Shown piece after piece: positions 24,450-33,231 of a stretch of 33,231 nucleotides of DNA (the stretch's first letter is position 1; every line of letters begins with the position of its first letter). Origin of the DNA: an uncultured Succinivibrio sp. (GTDB lineage Bacteria; Pseudomonadota; Gammaproteobacteria; Enterobacterales; Succinivibrionaceae); contig CACZXZ010000024.1 in assembly GCA_902785325.1 (NCBI GenBank), forward strand, positions 1-33,231, written 5' to 3'. Position numbers and translations under genes: made by a program. The notes below the pieces were generated by a model. That model ran no database searches, had not been told where the DNA came from, and saw only the letters and a program-made list of their open reading frames with translations.

Positions 24450-25046
24450 ATGTCCTCCGTGAACGAAAACTTAAATACTCAATCAGATGAGTTACTTGTT
24501 AAGAAAGTTCAGGATGGCGATACCAATGCTTATAATGTTTTAGTTATTAAGTATCAGTATAAAGTAGCCCAAATTATTAGTAAGTTTGTTGCTAATAATG
24601 CAGACATCAATGATATTGCTCAAGATGCCTTTATTAAGGCTTATAAAGCAATCAATAGTTTTAGGGGTGAAAGTTCTTTTTACACATGGTTATATCGAAT
24701 AGTAGTAAATGCTGCTAAGACATTTTTAGAATCTAATTCAAAACATAAAAATAGTATTGATGTAGATTCCCCTGAATTTCAAAGTATTGATGAGCAGGGT
24801 ATTTTAGCTAGCAAAGATACACCCGATAGAATCATAGAATCACAAGAGTTACATGAGGTAATTCTTAAAGCGATGAACGATTTACCTAAAGAATTGCGTG
24901 AGGCAATTACTTTAAGGGAAATTGAGGGCATGTCCTATGATGACATGGCTATAGCTTTAAAGGTTCCTGTAGGAACAGTAAGATCTAGAATCTTTAGAGC
25001 TCGTGAGTTTATCGAAAGTAGAATGGCTCATTTAACTTCAAGGTAA
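24450..25046 (+). CDS. rpoE: Envelope-stress sigma factor RpoE (sigma-24)
   Basis: Extracytoplasmic-function sigma factor that directs transcription of outer-membrane and periplasmic repair genes. The 198-aa product has region 2 (VQDGDTNAYNVLVIKYQYKV, DIAQDAFIKAYKAINSFRGE, SSFYTWLYRIVVNAAK) and region 4 (MNDLPKELREAITLREIEGM, SYDDMAIALKVPVGTVRSRI, FRAREFIESR), close to E. coli RpoE. The ATG reading MSSVNEN is used here. The in-frame GTG three codons on has TAAGGA at 9 nt and is a real alternative. It is followed by its anti-sigma factor after 18 nt. Confidence 0.95.
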   Translation: MSSVNENLNTQSDELLVKKVQDGDTNAYNVLVIKYQYKVAQIISKFVANNADINDIAQDAFIKAYKAINSFRGESSFYTWLYRIVVNAAKTFLESNSKHKNSIDVDSPEFQSIDEQGILASKDTPDRIIESQELHEVILKAMNDLPKELREAITLREIEGMSYDDMAIALKVPVGTVRSRIFRAREFIESRMAHLTSR

Positions 25047-25064
25047 TTTTTCACAGGAGAGCGT

Positions 25065-25649
25065 ATGTTAGATTCAAAGCAAACAAATTGGGAAGAGCAA
25101 TCAGCCCTATTTGATAGCGAGAATGTTAATGTCGATAAAGTTGAACTTAATGACGAATTAAAAGATCACTTAAATAATTGGTCTTTAATTGGTGCTACTT
25201 TACGTGACGAGTTACCAAAGCAGGTAAATGTATCTTTTGCTGACAACTTAATGGCTAAAATCGAGCAAGAGAAGATTAAACCTGAACCTAGAAAAGTTTC
25301 CTTTAACTTTACATTTAAGAAAGTTGCTTTTGCGGTATCTCAATTTGCAATTGCAGCTTCAGTTGCAGCAGTAACCATCATCGGTTGGCAAACCTTTAAT
25401 GCTGATGAAAAATTAGGTGTTGATAGCACCTCAACCTCTTTAGGCTCTGTAAATGGTGTTAACTTAGCAAGCTATCAAACTTCACAGACCCAAAAAGGTA
25501 TTAAGCTAAATCAACATTATTCTGATATCGATAGCAAAAACGGTATAAAGATGGATGAGAAAGAGTTTAGAAAACAACAAGCTCTTGAAGTTGACCGTAT
25601 AAATAATTACATTAGAGGTTACGTATTTACCACAGCCTCAAATGACTAA
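25065..25649 (+). CDS. rseA: Anti-sigma-E factor RseA
   Basis: Single-pass inner-membrane protein that holds RpoE inactive until it is proteolysed (DegS, then RseP, in E. coli). The 194-aa product has an N-terminal cytoplasmic domain with WEEQSALFDSENVNV and LNNWSLIGATLRDEL, corresponding to the E. coli RseA sigma-binding domain. One membrane segment follows at about residues 87-109 (VAFAVSQFAIAASVAAVTII), then a periplasmic part that ends in a Lys/Arg-rich helix. The identity rests on position and layout as much as on sequence. CAGGAGAG precedes the ATG. Confidence 0.9.
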   Translation: MLDSKQTNWEEQSALFDSENVNVDKVELNDELKDHLNNWSLIGATLRDELPKQVNVSFADNLMAKIEQEKIKPEPRKVSFNFTFKKVAFAVSQFAIAASVAAVTIIGWQTFNADEKLGVDSTSTSLGSVNGVNLASYQTSQTQKGIKLNQHYSDIDSKNGIKMDEKEFRKQQALEVDRINNYIRGYVFTTASND

Positions 25650-25655
25650 AAATTT

Positions 25656-26606
25656 ATGTTAAAACAAATTTTTAAAACCGCTTGGGCTGCAACCTTAGCG
25701 GTTTTCTATTTTTCAAATCCTGCACTTGCCTCTGATCAGAATAACTCTGACTGTATGGAGCTATTTAATCAAGTTCAAGAGGCCTATTCTAAATCTAATT
25801 TTGAAGCTACAGTGATTGAATCAAATCCTATGGCTTTAGAGTTATATTCTCTTGCTCATTTTGATAGATCAGGAATTTCCTATAGTAGCTGGAAATCTTT
25901 AAATAATGAGATTGCAGGTTATGCTTTAAGAAATAATAAAGGTTTTGATTACAATACTAATCGCTCCTATATAGGTCCTTTATCTTGGCATCAATCCTTA
26001 GTTTGGGATAAGTTATTTTCAAATAAAACTAAGCTTGTAGGCTATGAGTGTACTTTAATTGGCAGATCTCGTTTAGCAGGTCGTAGAGTATCTGTTTTAA
26101 GATTAAATCCAATTGATGAGGTACGCTATGGCTTTATGGTAGCTAAAGATGAAGATACCTCTCTTCCTGTAGAGTTAGCTATCACTACTCCTTCAAAAAT
26201 GGTCAATGCAAGGCTTACTGTGTCAGCAGTACAGGCAACAGCTTTAGACAACTTAAATTTTCCGGATGATACCTTTGACCGTTCAGAATCACTACAACCT
26301 AAGGCTAATACAGAAAAGGCAACCATTTGGTCTGAACTTACTATTCCTAAATTCTTTAAGTTAATTGATCATGGAAAAATTGAACAGCAAAAAGGCGTTT
26401 TTGCTGACTACCAAAAATTCTCCGATGGTTTAGTAGAGTTTATGGTTTATAGAAATTCCAAAACAGATTTGATGATCCAATCTGCATCTGATGGAACTTT
26501 AACTGTATTTAGAAAAAATAGTGATAAATATGAGTATGCAGTGGTAGGTGAAATCCCATTAGAATTAAGTAGCTTAGTTCTATCAAAAATTAAACATACC
26601 AATTAA
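25656..26606 (+). CDS. rseB: Periplasmic sigma-E regulator RseB
   Basis: RseB binds RseA in the periplasm, shields it from DegS and senses lipopolysaccharide or lipoprotein stress. The 316-aa product (E. coli 318) has a signal peptide ending near NPALASD. The lipoprotein-like N-terminal domain carries CTLIGRSRLAGRRVSVLRLN and DTSLPVELAI, comparable to E. coli VGRTRIADRLCEVIRV and ESKLPMRVDL. The C-terminal MucB/RseB domain has LTIPKFFKLI and GLVEFMVYRN. There is no clear Shine-Dalgarno; the start lies 6 nt after the rseA stop, so translational coupling is likely. rseC does not follow. Confidence 0.87.
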   Translation: MLKQIFKTAWAATLAVFYFSNPALASDQNNSDCMELFNQVQEAYSKSNFEATVIESNPMALELYSLAHFDRSGISYSSWKSLNNEIAGYALRNNKGFDYNTNRSYIGPLSWHQSLVWDKLFSNKTKLVGYECTLIGRSRLAGRRVSVLRLNPIDEVRYGFMVAKDEDTSLPVELAITTPSKMVNARLTVSAVQATALDNLNFPDDTFDRSESLQPKANTEKATIWSELTIPKFFKLIDHGKIEQQKGVFADYQKFSDGLVEFMVYRNSKTDLMIQSASDGTLTVFRKNSDKYEYAVVGEIPLELSSLVLSKIKHTN

Positions 26607-26612
26607 AGATTT

Positions 26613-26643
26613 TTGTCAAAAAGCACTCCTAAACTGTTAAAAT
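26613..26643 (+). promoter_or_regulatory. Probable promoter of the lepA-lepB-rnc-era-recO-rlmD run
   Basis: TTGTCA (26613-26618) and an extended -10 TGTTAAAAT (26635-26643) with a 19-bp spacer, starting 6 nt after rseB. The leader of about 55 nt contains a T9 run and a small AGGCA-TATTTG-TGCCT stem. The long spacer is compensated by the TG extension. Confidence 0.4.
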
Positions 26644-26706
26644 ACGAGTTTATGTTTTTTTTTGTACAGGCATATTTGTGCCTATAGATAACCTTTGGAA
26701 GAAATA

Positions 26707-28518
26707 ATGGCTGAAATTTATGATCGTTCTTTAGTTAGAAATTTCTCTGTAATTGCTCATATCGATCATGGCAAATCTACTTTATCTGATAGATTTATTC
26801 AACTATGTGGCGGTTTAACTGACCGCGAAATGACCTCCCAGGTGCTTGATAACATGGATATCGAGCGCGAAAGAGGTATTACCATCAAAGCTCAGGCTGT
26901 AACCTTAAAATATAAGGCAAGAGATGGTAAGACCTACGAATTAAACTTTATTGACACCCCAGGTCACGTAGACTTCTCTTATGAAGTATCACGTTCTTTA
27001 TTCGCCTGTGAAGGCGCATTACTTGTTGTAGATGCAAGTCAGGGTGTAGAAGCTCAAACTCTAGCTAATTGTTACCAAGCTGTAAACTTAGACTTAGAAG
27101 TTATTCCTGTATTAAATAAAATCGATTTACCATCTGCAGATCCTCAAAGAGCTATCGATGAAATCGAAGATCTTATCGGCATTGAAGCTCAGGATGCTTG
27201 CAAGTGCTCTGCTAAAACTGGTTTAGGCGTGCAAGATGTATTAGAGCGTATTGTTTCTGATATTCCAGCACCAAGTGGTGATCCTAATGCTCCACTACAA
27301 GCTTTAATTATCGATTCTTATTTTGATGATTACTTAGGTGTAGTAGCTTTAGTACGTGTTAAAAACGGTACTTTACGTCGTGGTGACAAGATTAAGGTGA
27401 TGTCTCAAGGCGTTGCTTGGGAAGTTGAAGGCTTAGGTATTTCAACTCCAAAGCGTGTGAAGGTAGATGTTTTAAATTGTGGTGAAGTAGGTTGGGTGGT
27501 ATGTGATATTAAATCCGTACACGCAGCACCAGTAGGTGACACTATCACTCACGTAAAACCAGCTTGCACTGAACCTCTACCAGGTTTCCAAAAGGTAAAA
27601 CCTCAAGTATATGCAGGTATGTTCCCTGTGGATACTGAAGATTACAATGCCTTTAGAGATGCTCTAGAGAAATTGTCTTTAAATGATGCTTCTTTATTCT
27701 TTGAGCCAGAAAACTCAAAAGCCTTAGGCTTTGGTTTTAGATGCGGCTTCTTAGGTATGCTCCACATGGAGATTATTCAGGAGCGTTTAGAGCGTGAATA
27801 CAACCTAAATCTAATTACTACAGCACCTACTGTAGTGTATGAGATTTTACAAACCGATGGTGAGATCTTACATATTGATTCTCCTGCGATGTTACCTCCT
27901 ATTTCAAACATTGCAGAGATCCGTGAGCCTATCGCTGAGTGCCGTATGCTAATGCCTTCAGAGTATGTAGGCTCTATCATGAAGATCTGCCAAGAAAAGC
28001 GCGGTATTCAAGTAGGTCTTGAGTATCATGGTGAGCAAGTAGCTTTAACTTATGACATTCCTATGTCAGAGGTAGTGCTAGACTTCTTTGACAGAATTAA
28101 GTCCGCTTCCCGTGGTTATGCTTCACTTGACTATGGCTTTAAGAGATTTAATTGCGACGATTTAGTGCGTATGGATATTCTAATTGCAGGTGAGCGCGTG
28201 GACGCACTTGCAATTATTCTTCATCGTTCTGTAGCTCAATCTCGTGGTAGAGCAGTAGTTGAGAAGATGAAAGAAGTAATTCCAAGACAAATGTTTGATA
28301 TCGCAATTCAAGCTGCTATTGGTTCTCAGATTATTGCTCGTTGCACCGTTAAAGCCTTAAGAAAAGATGTGTTAGCTAAGTGCTACGGTGGTGATATTAC
28401 AAGAAAACGCAAGCTTTTAGAAAAACAAAAAGCTGGTAAAAAGCGTATGAAACAACTAGGAAAAGTTGAAGTACCTCAGGATGCTTTCTTAGCTATCTTG
28501 AAGGTAGGTAAGGAGTAA
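26707..28518 (+). CDS. lepA: Elongation factor 4 (LepA)
   Basis: Ribosome-bound translational GTPase implicated in translation and 30S biogenesis. The 603-aa product has G1 [13 protein letters not shown], the effector region [14 protein letters not shown]3 DTPGHVDF, G4 [10 protein letters not shown] and the LepA-specific C terminus [20 protein letters not shown] with [13 protein letters not shown]. The true start is the ATG giving MAEIYDRS, with GGAAG just upstream; a TTG four codons earlier overlaps that site. In E. coli lepA is likewise the first gene of lepA-lepB. Confidence 0.97.
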   Translation: MAEIYDRSLVRNFSVIAHIDHGKSTLSDRFIQLCGGLTDREMTSQVLDNMDIERERGITIKAQAVTLKYKARDGKTYELNFIDTPGHVDFSYEVSRSLFACEGALLVVDASQGVEAQTLANCYQAVNLDLEVIPVLNKIDLPSADPQRAIDEIEDLIGIEAQDACKCSAKTGLGVQDVLERIVSDIPAPSGDPNAPLQALIIDSYFDDYLGVVALVRVKNGTLRRGDKIKVMSQGVAWEVEGLGISTPKRVKVDVLNCGEVGWVVCDIKSVHAAPVGDTITHVKPACTEPLPGFQKVKPQVYAGMFPVDTEDYNAFRDALEKLSLNDASLFFEPENSKALGFGFRCGFLGMLHMEIIQERLEREYNLNLITTAPTVVYEILQTDGEILHIDSPAMLPPISNIAEIREPIAECRMLMPSEYVGSIMKICQEKRGIQVGLEYHGEQVALTYDIPMSEVVLDFFDRIKSASRGYASLDYGFKRFNCDDLVRMDILIAGERVDALAIILHRSVAQSRGRAVVEKMKEVIPRQMFDIAIQAAIGSQIIARCTVKALRKDVLAKCYGGDITRKRKLLEKQKAGKKRMKQLGKVEVPQDAFLAILKVGKE

Positions 28519-28520
28519 AA

Positions 28521-29450
28521 ATGATCCAAAGCATAAATGAGAATTTATTTGCTTTTATCTTACTTATTGCAACCATAGTTTCAGGCGCAGCCTGGACCTA
28601 TGACTTTATTAAGGAAAGACCAAAGCGCAAATTAAATTTGTCAAAAGCACAAGAAGCTAAAACGCTTACTAAAAAAGAGCGTAAACAAATTCTTGAGCCT
28701 AAAGGCGTTTTAGGACAAGTAGGTAGCTTGTTTTTTGTGTTGCTCTTTGTATTTGTGTTTAGATCCTTTTTCTATGAGCCTTTTAGAATTCCATCAGGCT
28801 CTATGATGCCTACTTTGTTGTCAGGAGATTTTATTGCCGTAGATAAGAGTGCTTATGGTATTAAAAATCCACTAACTAACGGTACTATCATTGAAGGTGA
28901 AAAACCAAAGCGTGGCGATATTATCGTGTTTAAATATCCTGAAGATAAAACAATCGATTTTATCAAGCGTGTAGTTGGTCTTCCTGGCGATAGAATTATT
29001 TATCACCGTAAACACATTTATATTAAAAAGGCTGATGCTCCTAAAGATGAGGCTCCTATCTTAGTGTCTACAAGAATGATAGAGACTGAGGAAGAAGAGT
29101 TTATGGGCTTTACTCAAAGCTACGATGTGTTTAAAGAGTCCTTTGGTGATGACGAAACTCATCTAATTAGAATCAATACCGCAGCACCTGACTTAAAAGA
29201 ATACTTTTATGTACAAAAGGGCTTTGAGGCTGGGGAATGGGTTGTTCCTGAAAATTGCTATTTTGCAATGGGTGATAACCGCGATAATAGTAAAGATAGT
29301 CGTTTCTGGGGCTTTGTGCCTTTTGAAAATATCGTAGGTAAAACCTCTACTATTTGGTTATCTTTTGAGTTTGACAGAGATGAGAAAAGTGCAATTCCTA
29401 CATGGATCCCATCTGCAATTCGTTTTAATAGAATTGGAAGTATAGATTAA
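28521..29450 (+). CDS. lepB: Signal peptidase I
   Basis: Membrane serine protease that removes signal peptides from Sec and Tat substrates. The 309-aa product has an N-terminal membrane segment (about 9-29), a basic cytoplasmic loop and a second segment SLFFVLLFVFVFRSFF. The catalytic motif FRIPSGSMMPTLL carries Ser94. The general base is Lys149 in DFIKRVVGLPGDR. The late box GDNRDNSKDSRFWGFVP is intact. An AAGGAG lies at the lepA stop, 2 nt away, as expected for coupled translation. Confidence 0.96.
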   Translation: MIQSINENLFAFILLIATIVSGAAWTYDFIKERPKRKLNLSKAQEAKTLTKKERKQILEPKGVLGQVGSLFFVLLFVFVFRSFFYEPFRIPSGSMMPTLLSGDFIAVDKSAYGIKNPLTNGTIIEGEKPKRGDIIVFKYPEDKTIDFIKRVVGLPGDRIIYHRKHIYIKKADAPKDEAPILVSTRMIETEEEEFMGFTQSYDVFKESFGDDETHLIRINTAAPDLKEYFYVQKGFEAGEWVVPENCYFAMGDNRDNSKDSRFWGFVPFENIVGKTSTIWLSFEFDRDEKSAIPTWIPSAIRFNRIGSID

Positions 29451-29452
29451 AA

Positions 29453-30154
29453 ATGGGTAGTACTCTCAACGTAATAGAATTACAAAACCTAGAATTAAAA
29501 TTAGGTTATTCTTTTCAGAATATTAAATTGTTAGATCAAGCTTTAACTCATAGAAGTTTTGGTGCGGTTCATAACGAGAGATTAGAATTCTTAGGTGATT
29601 CTATTTTAGGCATGATCATAGCTAAAGAGCTTTATGACAGATTCCCAAAGTGCCCTGAAGGGGATCTTACTCGTATGAGATCAACTTTAGTTCGCGAAAC
29701 TACTTTAGCGCAATTAGCTCGCGAATTTGGTATTGGAAATTGTTTAAGACTAGGTCCAGGCGAGCTTAAAACTGGTGGTTTTAGACGTGATTCTTTAATT
29801 GCAGATGCAGTTGAATCTATCATTGGAGCTATGTTCATTGACGATAACGAGAACTTTGCAAGAGTAAGACAAGTTGTCTTATCTTGGTTTGATTCTCGTT
29901 TAGCTACTATCCAACCAAATGTTAATCAAAAAGATCATAAGTCTACTTTGCAAGAATTATTGCAATCTTTACACAAGCCTTTACCAATCTATGAGATTGT
30001 TGAAATTAAAGGTACAGACAATGATCAAATCTTTGTAGTTTCAGCTAAAGTTGAAGGTATCCCTGAGCAATTAGGTCGTGGTACCTCAAGAAGAAGAGCA
30101 GAGCAAGAAGCTGCAGGTTTAGTGCTTAATATTTTAGAGCAGAACAAGAAATAA
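29453..30154 (+). CDS. rnc: Ribonuclease III
   Basis: Double-strand-specific endonuclease that matures rRNA and some mRNAs. The 233-aa product has the signature NERLEFLGDSILG with Glu42, Glu45 and Asp49, and DAVESIIGAMFID with Asp118 and Glu121, all metal-site residues. The C-terminal dsRNA-binding domain shows DHKSTLQELLQSLHKPLPIY and GRGTSRRRAEQEAAGLVL. It starts 2 nt after the lepB stop with only a distant GGAAG, so initiation is probably coupled. In E. coli the order lepB-rnc-era is the same. Confidence 0.96.
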   Translation: MGSTLNVIELQNLELKLGYSFQNIKLLDQALTHRSFGAVHNERLEFLGDSILGMIIAKELYDRFPKCPEGDLTRMRSTLVRETTLAQLAREFGIGNCLRLGPGELKTGGFRRDSLIADAVESIIGAMFIDDNENFARVRQVVLSWFDSRLATIQPNVNQKDHKSTLQELLQSLHKPLPIYEIVEIKGTDNDQIFVVSAKVEGIPEQLGRGTSRRRAEQEAAGLVLNILEQNKK

Positions 30155-30170
30155 CTCTTGAAGGATTGAT

Positions 30171-31067
30171 ATGACTCATTTTGGTTTTGTTGCAATCATA
30201 GGTAGACCTAATGTTGGTAAATCAACATTGATGAATCATCTAATTGGTCAAAAAATTTCGATTACATCAAGAAAACCTCAAACTACTAGAAATCGTGTGA
30301 TGGGTATCGATACCGATGGCGATTATCAAGTAGTTTATGTGGATACCCCAGGTTTACACCGTGAGGAAAAAAGAGCCATTAACCATTTGATGAACAGAGC
30401 TGCTGAAAGTGCTTTAGGTGATGTAGAGTTAATCTTAATGGTGATTGATCCTGCTCACTGGACTGATGACGATGAGATGGCATTTGCTCGTGTAAAACAG
30501 TCTCAGGTACCAGTAGTTTTAGTTATCAACAAAGTAGATACTGTAGCTGATAAAGAAACTTTATTGCCTTTAATTGATAAGTTAAGCAAACAAGTTAACT
30601 TTAAAGATATTGTCCCTGTATCTGCTTTACGTGGTACTAATCTTCAGATCTTAAAGAAAATTATTCAAGATTCTTTGCCACAAGGCGATCATTTATTCCC
30701 AGATGATAGCATCACTGACAGATCTTCAAGATTCTTAGCAGCTGAAATCGTACGTGAAAAGCTCATGCGCCAAATGGGTGATGAACTCCCTTACTCATCA
30801 ACTGTAGAAGTTGAGGAGTTTAAGGAAGACAAAGGCTTGTTGCGTATTAGTGCCGCTATCCTAGTTGAGCGCGATGGTCAAAAGAAAATGGTCGTAGGCG
30901 CAGGTGGTGCCCGTATCAAGATGATTGGTACTGAAGCTCGTAAGGATATGGAAAAACTCTTTGATAGCAAAGTGTTCTTAAAACTCTTTGTGAAAGTAAA
31001 GGCTGGCTGGTCTGATGACGTGCGTGCCTTAAAGAGTTTAGGTTATGCTGATTTTGAGGCTAAATAA
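30171..31067 (+). CDS. era: GTPase Era
   Basis: Ras-like GTPase that binds 16S rRNA near the anti-Shine-Dalgarno and assists 30S maturation. The 298-aa product has G1 [15 protein letters not shown]3 [13 protein letters not shown]4 NKVD and G5 VSALRG. The C-terminal KH domain has [20 protein letters not shown] and the ending [19 protein letters not shown]. The KH GxxG loop is GAGG. Its stop overlaps the recO start by one base (TAATG). Confidence 0.96.
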   Translation: MTHFGFVAIIGRPNVGKSTLMNHLIGQKISITSRKPQTTRNRVMGIDTDGDYQVVYVDTPGLHREEKRAINHLMNRAAESALGDVELILMVIDPAHWTDDDEMAFARVKQSQVPVVLVINKVDTVADKETLLPLIDKLSKQVNFKDIVPVSALRGTNLQILKKIIQDSLPQGDHLFPDDSITDRSSRFLAAEIVREKLMRQMGDELPYSSTVEVEEFKEDKGLLRISAAILVERDGQKKMVVGAGGARIKMIGTEARKDMEKLFDSKVFLKLFVKVKAGWSDDVRALKSLGYADFEAK

Positions 31068-31774
31068 TGCCGGTATCGCTAGATGGTGAACCTGGCGTAA
31101 TTTTGCATACAAGGCCATACAAAGAGAATAGTCTCCTAGTAGAGTTATACACTCTAAATTATGGCCGTATCAGTGCTGTAACTAAGCTTTCAAAAAAGGT
31201 AGCTTCAAGATCTAAAGGTGTATATCAACCTTTTATCCTACTTAAATTGTCATTAAGACAAGGTCGTGGGCAATTGTGGCAATTAAAAGATGCCTTCTTA
31301 CAAAGAGTTGCCTTTAATTTTGAAGTCCCTAATGTGTTTATAGCTCAATATTTAAATGAGCTTTTATATTACTTAATTAAAACTCAAGAAAGTGATCCTA
31401 AACTTTTTGCCTCCTACATTGAAACTTTAGAAGCACTAGAGCATAAACAAGACATTTTAGTTGCTTTAAGAAAGTTTGAATTAGTGTTAATCGAAAGTTT
31501 AGGTTATGCACTTAGTTTTGCCGATGAAAATGGGCATGACATTGAGGAAAATTGCTTATATGAGTATTCTCCAACTGTAGGATTTAAGCTTACAGCTGTT
31601 GAAACTCGTAATGCAATCAAAGGCTCTATCATCCAACAAATAGAGCGCAAAGAATACCAAAGTCGTGATGTACTAAGTACATTAAAATCAATCAATATCA
31701 GCATCATAACGGCTCTTTTAGGTGGCAGAAAACTTAAGAGCAAAGAGTTATATGCTCAATATTTAGCGGTGTAA
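31067..31774 (+). CDS. recO: DNA repair protein RecO
   Basis: RecO works with RecR to load RecA on SSB-coated gaps. The 235-aa product has an N-terminal OB-fold region (PGVILHTRPYKENSLLVELY, GRISAVTKLSKKVASRSKG) and PFILLKLSLRQGRGQLWQLK. The helical C-terminal part has LRKFELVLIESLGYAL, a clear family marker. Length is close to the E. coli 242. Start overlaps the era stop, giving coupled translation. In E. coli pdxJ follows; here rlmD does. Confidence 0.94.
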   Translation: MPVSLDGEPGVILHTRPYKENSLLVELYTLNYGRISAVTKLSKKVASRSKGVYQPFILLKLSLRQGRGQLWQLKDAFLQRVAFNFEVPNVFIAQYLNELLYYLIKTQESDPKLFASYIETLEALEHKQDILVALRKFELVLIESLGYALSFADENGHDIEENCLYEYSPTVGFKLTAVETRNAIKGSIIQQIERKEYQSRDVLSTLKSINISIITALLGGRKLKSKELYAQYLAV

Positions 31775-31780
31775 ATTTTT

Positions 31781-33148
31781 ATGGTAACTTTTTATAAACC
31801 AGTTAAAAAAACAGTAGAGAAAAAGGCTGTTAAAGTAACTTGTACGGATTTAGATTTACAAGGTAGAGGTGTTGCCAGAGGCGACAAGTTTGTTTACTTT
31901 GTGGATGGTCTAATGCCAGGAGATACTGCAAATGTCTTAACTGATTTAGTCAAAGGCAAAATTGCACAGGCTACTATTACTAAAATTATTACTCCTTCAA
32001 AAGATAGATTAAAACCAGATTGTGAATTAAGTGGCACCTGCGGTGGTTGTCCACTTTCACATATCCCTGTAAAAATGCTGTTAGATTCTAAAATCGAAGG
32101 TATTAAAAGATTATTTTCAAAAACTCTAAATCAGGAATTTTCAGCTCCATCTTTTGCTCATACAAGTGATGCTACAGCTTATCGTCGTGCATGTAGATTT
32201 GCTATTCGTGGCGACCATGGCAAATTGTATTTAGGTTTTAGACAAGAAAAATCTCACAACTTAGTTAAAGTAACTAAGTGTGTTACTTTAACTGATAGAA
32301 TCAATGCAGCTATTGAGCCTTTAAATAAAGTTATCAATAAGCTTGATGGTAAAGCTAATTTAGGTCACATAGAGCTTATCGATTCAGATGGCTTATTAGG
32401 CATCTTATTTAGAATTACTAAAACTCTAAGTGAAAAAGATACAGCGTTACTTGAAACTGTTGCTACAAAGTTAAATGCAGTCATCTCTGTAGTTGAACCA
32501 TATAAAGATCCTTTAGCTATCACTAAAATTGAGACTACTCGTGAACGTATTATTAGTGGCTCTTTAGATTCACTTTATATCAATAGCTTAGGCGTACATA
32601 TTAAGTGTAAACCATCTTCTTTTGTGCAAGTAAATGCCAAAGTTAATGAGAAAATGCTAAATACTGTATTAGGCATGCTAGCATTAAACTCTGATAGCAA
32701 AGTATTAGATTTATTCTGTGGTATTGGTAACTTTACTATGCCAATTGCTAAAACAGGCGCTAGTGTCGTAGGTGTAGATATCGTCTCAAAGATGATTGAG
32801 GATGCTAGAAATAACGCTAAAGAGCAAGGCTTATTAAATGCTAAATTTGAAGTAGCTGATCTTGCGGAGTTATTTGAAAATCAATCTTGGGCTAAAGCTC
32901 CTTATGATGCGGTGGTAATGGATCCTGGTCGTCAGGGTGCAAAAAGAGCAACTTTGTTCCTAATTAAGAAGAAAGTGAAAAAAATTGTCCTAATTTCATG
33001 CAATCCACTAGCAGCTTCTCGTGATACTCTTGAATTGATAAATGCAGGGTATAAAATTGAACAGTGGGGAGTTTGTGACATGTTCCCAAGAACTGCCCAT
33101 GTAGAAATGATTTTAGAGTTTGTTCTGCAAGATAAAAAAACATCATGA
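31781..33148 (+). CDS. rlmD: 23S rRNA (uracil-C5)-methyltransferase, RlmD type
   Basis: S-adenosylmethionine-dependent m5U methyltransferase, probably for U1939 of 23S rRNA. The 455-aa product has an N-terminal TRAM domain (CTDLDLQGRGVARGDKFVYF) and a [4Fe-4S] site C81, C87, C90 and C167 (CELSGTCGGC and KVTKC). The SAM motif is LDLFCGIGNFTMP. The catalytic nucleophile is Cys407 in ISCNPLAASRD, and Glu443 in FPRTAHVEMI matches the base. The family motif DPARxGA reads DPGRQGA. RlmC and RlmD are relatives; length and the TRAM domain favour RlmD. No terminator is seen before the window ends. Confidence 0.88.
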   Translation: MVTFYKPVKKTVEKKAVKVTCTDLDLQGRGVARGDKFVYFVDGLMPGDTANVLTDLVKGKIAQATITKIITPSKDRLKPDCELSGTCGGCPLSHIPVKMLLDSKIEGIKRLFSKTLNQEFSAPSFAHTSDATAYRRACRFAIRGDHGKLYLGFRQEKSHNLVKVTKCVTLTDRINAAIEPLNKVINKLDGKANLGHIELIDSDGLLGILFRITKTLSEKDTALLETVATKLNAVISVVEPYKDPLAITKIETTRERIISGSLDSLYINSLGVHIKCKPSSFVQVNAKVNEKMLNTVLGMLALNSDSKVLDLFCGIGNFTMPIAKTGASVVGVDIVSKMIEDARNNAKEQGLLNAKFEVADLAELFENQSWAKAPYDAVVMDPGRQGAKRATLFLIKKKVKKIVLISCNPLAASRDTLELINAGYKIEQWGVCDMFPRTAHVEMILEFVLQDKKTS

Positions 33149-33231
33149 GCGGGATTTAGTATGTTCCGTTCACCAAGGCTATATGAAAGCATGATCTCAT
33201 TTGGTTAAGAGGAGAGTTAGAAAAGATCTTC
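33149..33231. other. Downstream of rlmD, nothing identified
   Basis: 83 bases to the window edge. There is an ATG with a 15-codon frame (33161-33208) but no recognisable product, and no hairpin typical of a terminator. GAGGAGAG at 33210-33217 could be a ribosome-binding site for a gene beyond the edge. In E. coli relA follows rlmD, but nothing here can be matched to it. Confidence 0.3.

Noticed and set aside
33161-33208. Fifteen-codon frame after rlmD, considered as a relA start
   Set aside because: It stops after 15 codons, and the other frames have stops or no start; no RelA-like sequence can be aligned.
1-33231. tRNA or rRNA genes, CRISPR arrays, transposases or prophage genes
   Set aside because: No cloverleaf-like, repeat-spacer or transposase-like sequence was seen on either strand by eye; a computational scan was not possible.

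Overview
The window is about 33 kb of chromosomal DNA from a low-GC gammaproteobacterium. The ribosomal proteins, SecY, ParC, NadB, RpoE, LepA and Era all read as close relatives of the Escherichia coli proteins, and several gene orders are E. coli-like (spc operon, alpha operon, nadB | rpoE-rseA-rseB | lepA-lepB-rnc-era-recO). AT-rich codon use, a clostridial-type 2[4Fe-4S] ferredoxin, a flavoredoxin-like protein and two ATPases with C-terminal PD-(D/E)XK domains suggest an anaerobic, gut- or rumen-type member of Aeromonadales such as Succinivibrionaceae. That placement is inference; no rRNA gene is present to confirm it.

Layout. 1-5000: the distal spc operon (rplE partial, rpsN, rpsH, rplF, rplR, rpsE, rpmD, rplO, secY, rpmJ). 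5000-9180: the alpha operon with its own promoter, a structured leader that keeps the S4-binding pseudoknot sequence, then rpsM, rpsK, rpsD, a first rpoA, rplQ, a second rpoA and a strong terminator. 9280-10830: a flavoredoxin-like gene overlapping a small unknown gene, facing an L,D-transpeptidase-type gene. 10850-13290: parC with its own promoter. 13283-14743: a reverse-strand ATPase/nuclease-fold gene under a dyad-covered promoter. 14825-16898: yggT and an in-frame yggS-proC fusion. 16982-17221: ferredoxin and a bidirectional terminator. 17226-22282: a giant MscK-type mechanosensitive channel and nadB, both on the reverse strand. 22514-24140: a second ATPase/nuclease-fold gene inserted between nadB and rpoE. 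24399-26606: sigma-E with a sigma-E-type promoter, anti-sigma RseA and RseB, without rseC. 26613-33148: lepA-lepB-rnc-era-recO-rlmD, almost gapless.

The outstanding observation is the pair of RNA polymerase alpha genes on either side of rplQ. Their C-terminal domains are nearly the same, but their N-terminal assembly domains have lost complementary motifs. The first has lost the Arg-Arg pair that includes the residue equivalent to E. coli R45, needed for beta binding, but keeps the [10 protein letters not shown] segment. The second keeps the Arg-Arg pair and its surroundings but has lost that segment. This is what an obligate alpha heterodimer with one beta-side and one beta'-side subunit would look like. 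Other notable points are the YggS-ProC fusion, the promoter-overlapping inverted repeats, and the two accessory ATPases placed in or near otherwise conserved housekeeping blocks. No tRNA, rRNA, CRISPR array, insertion sequence or prophage gene was recognised.
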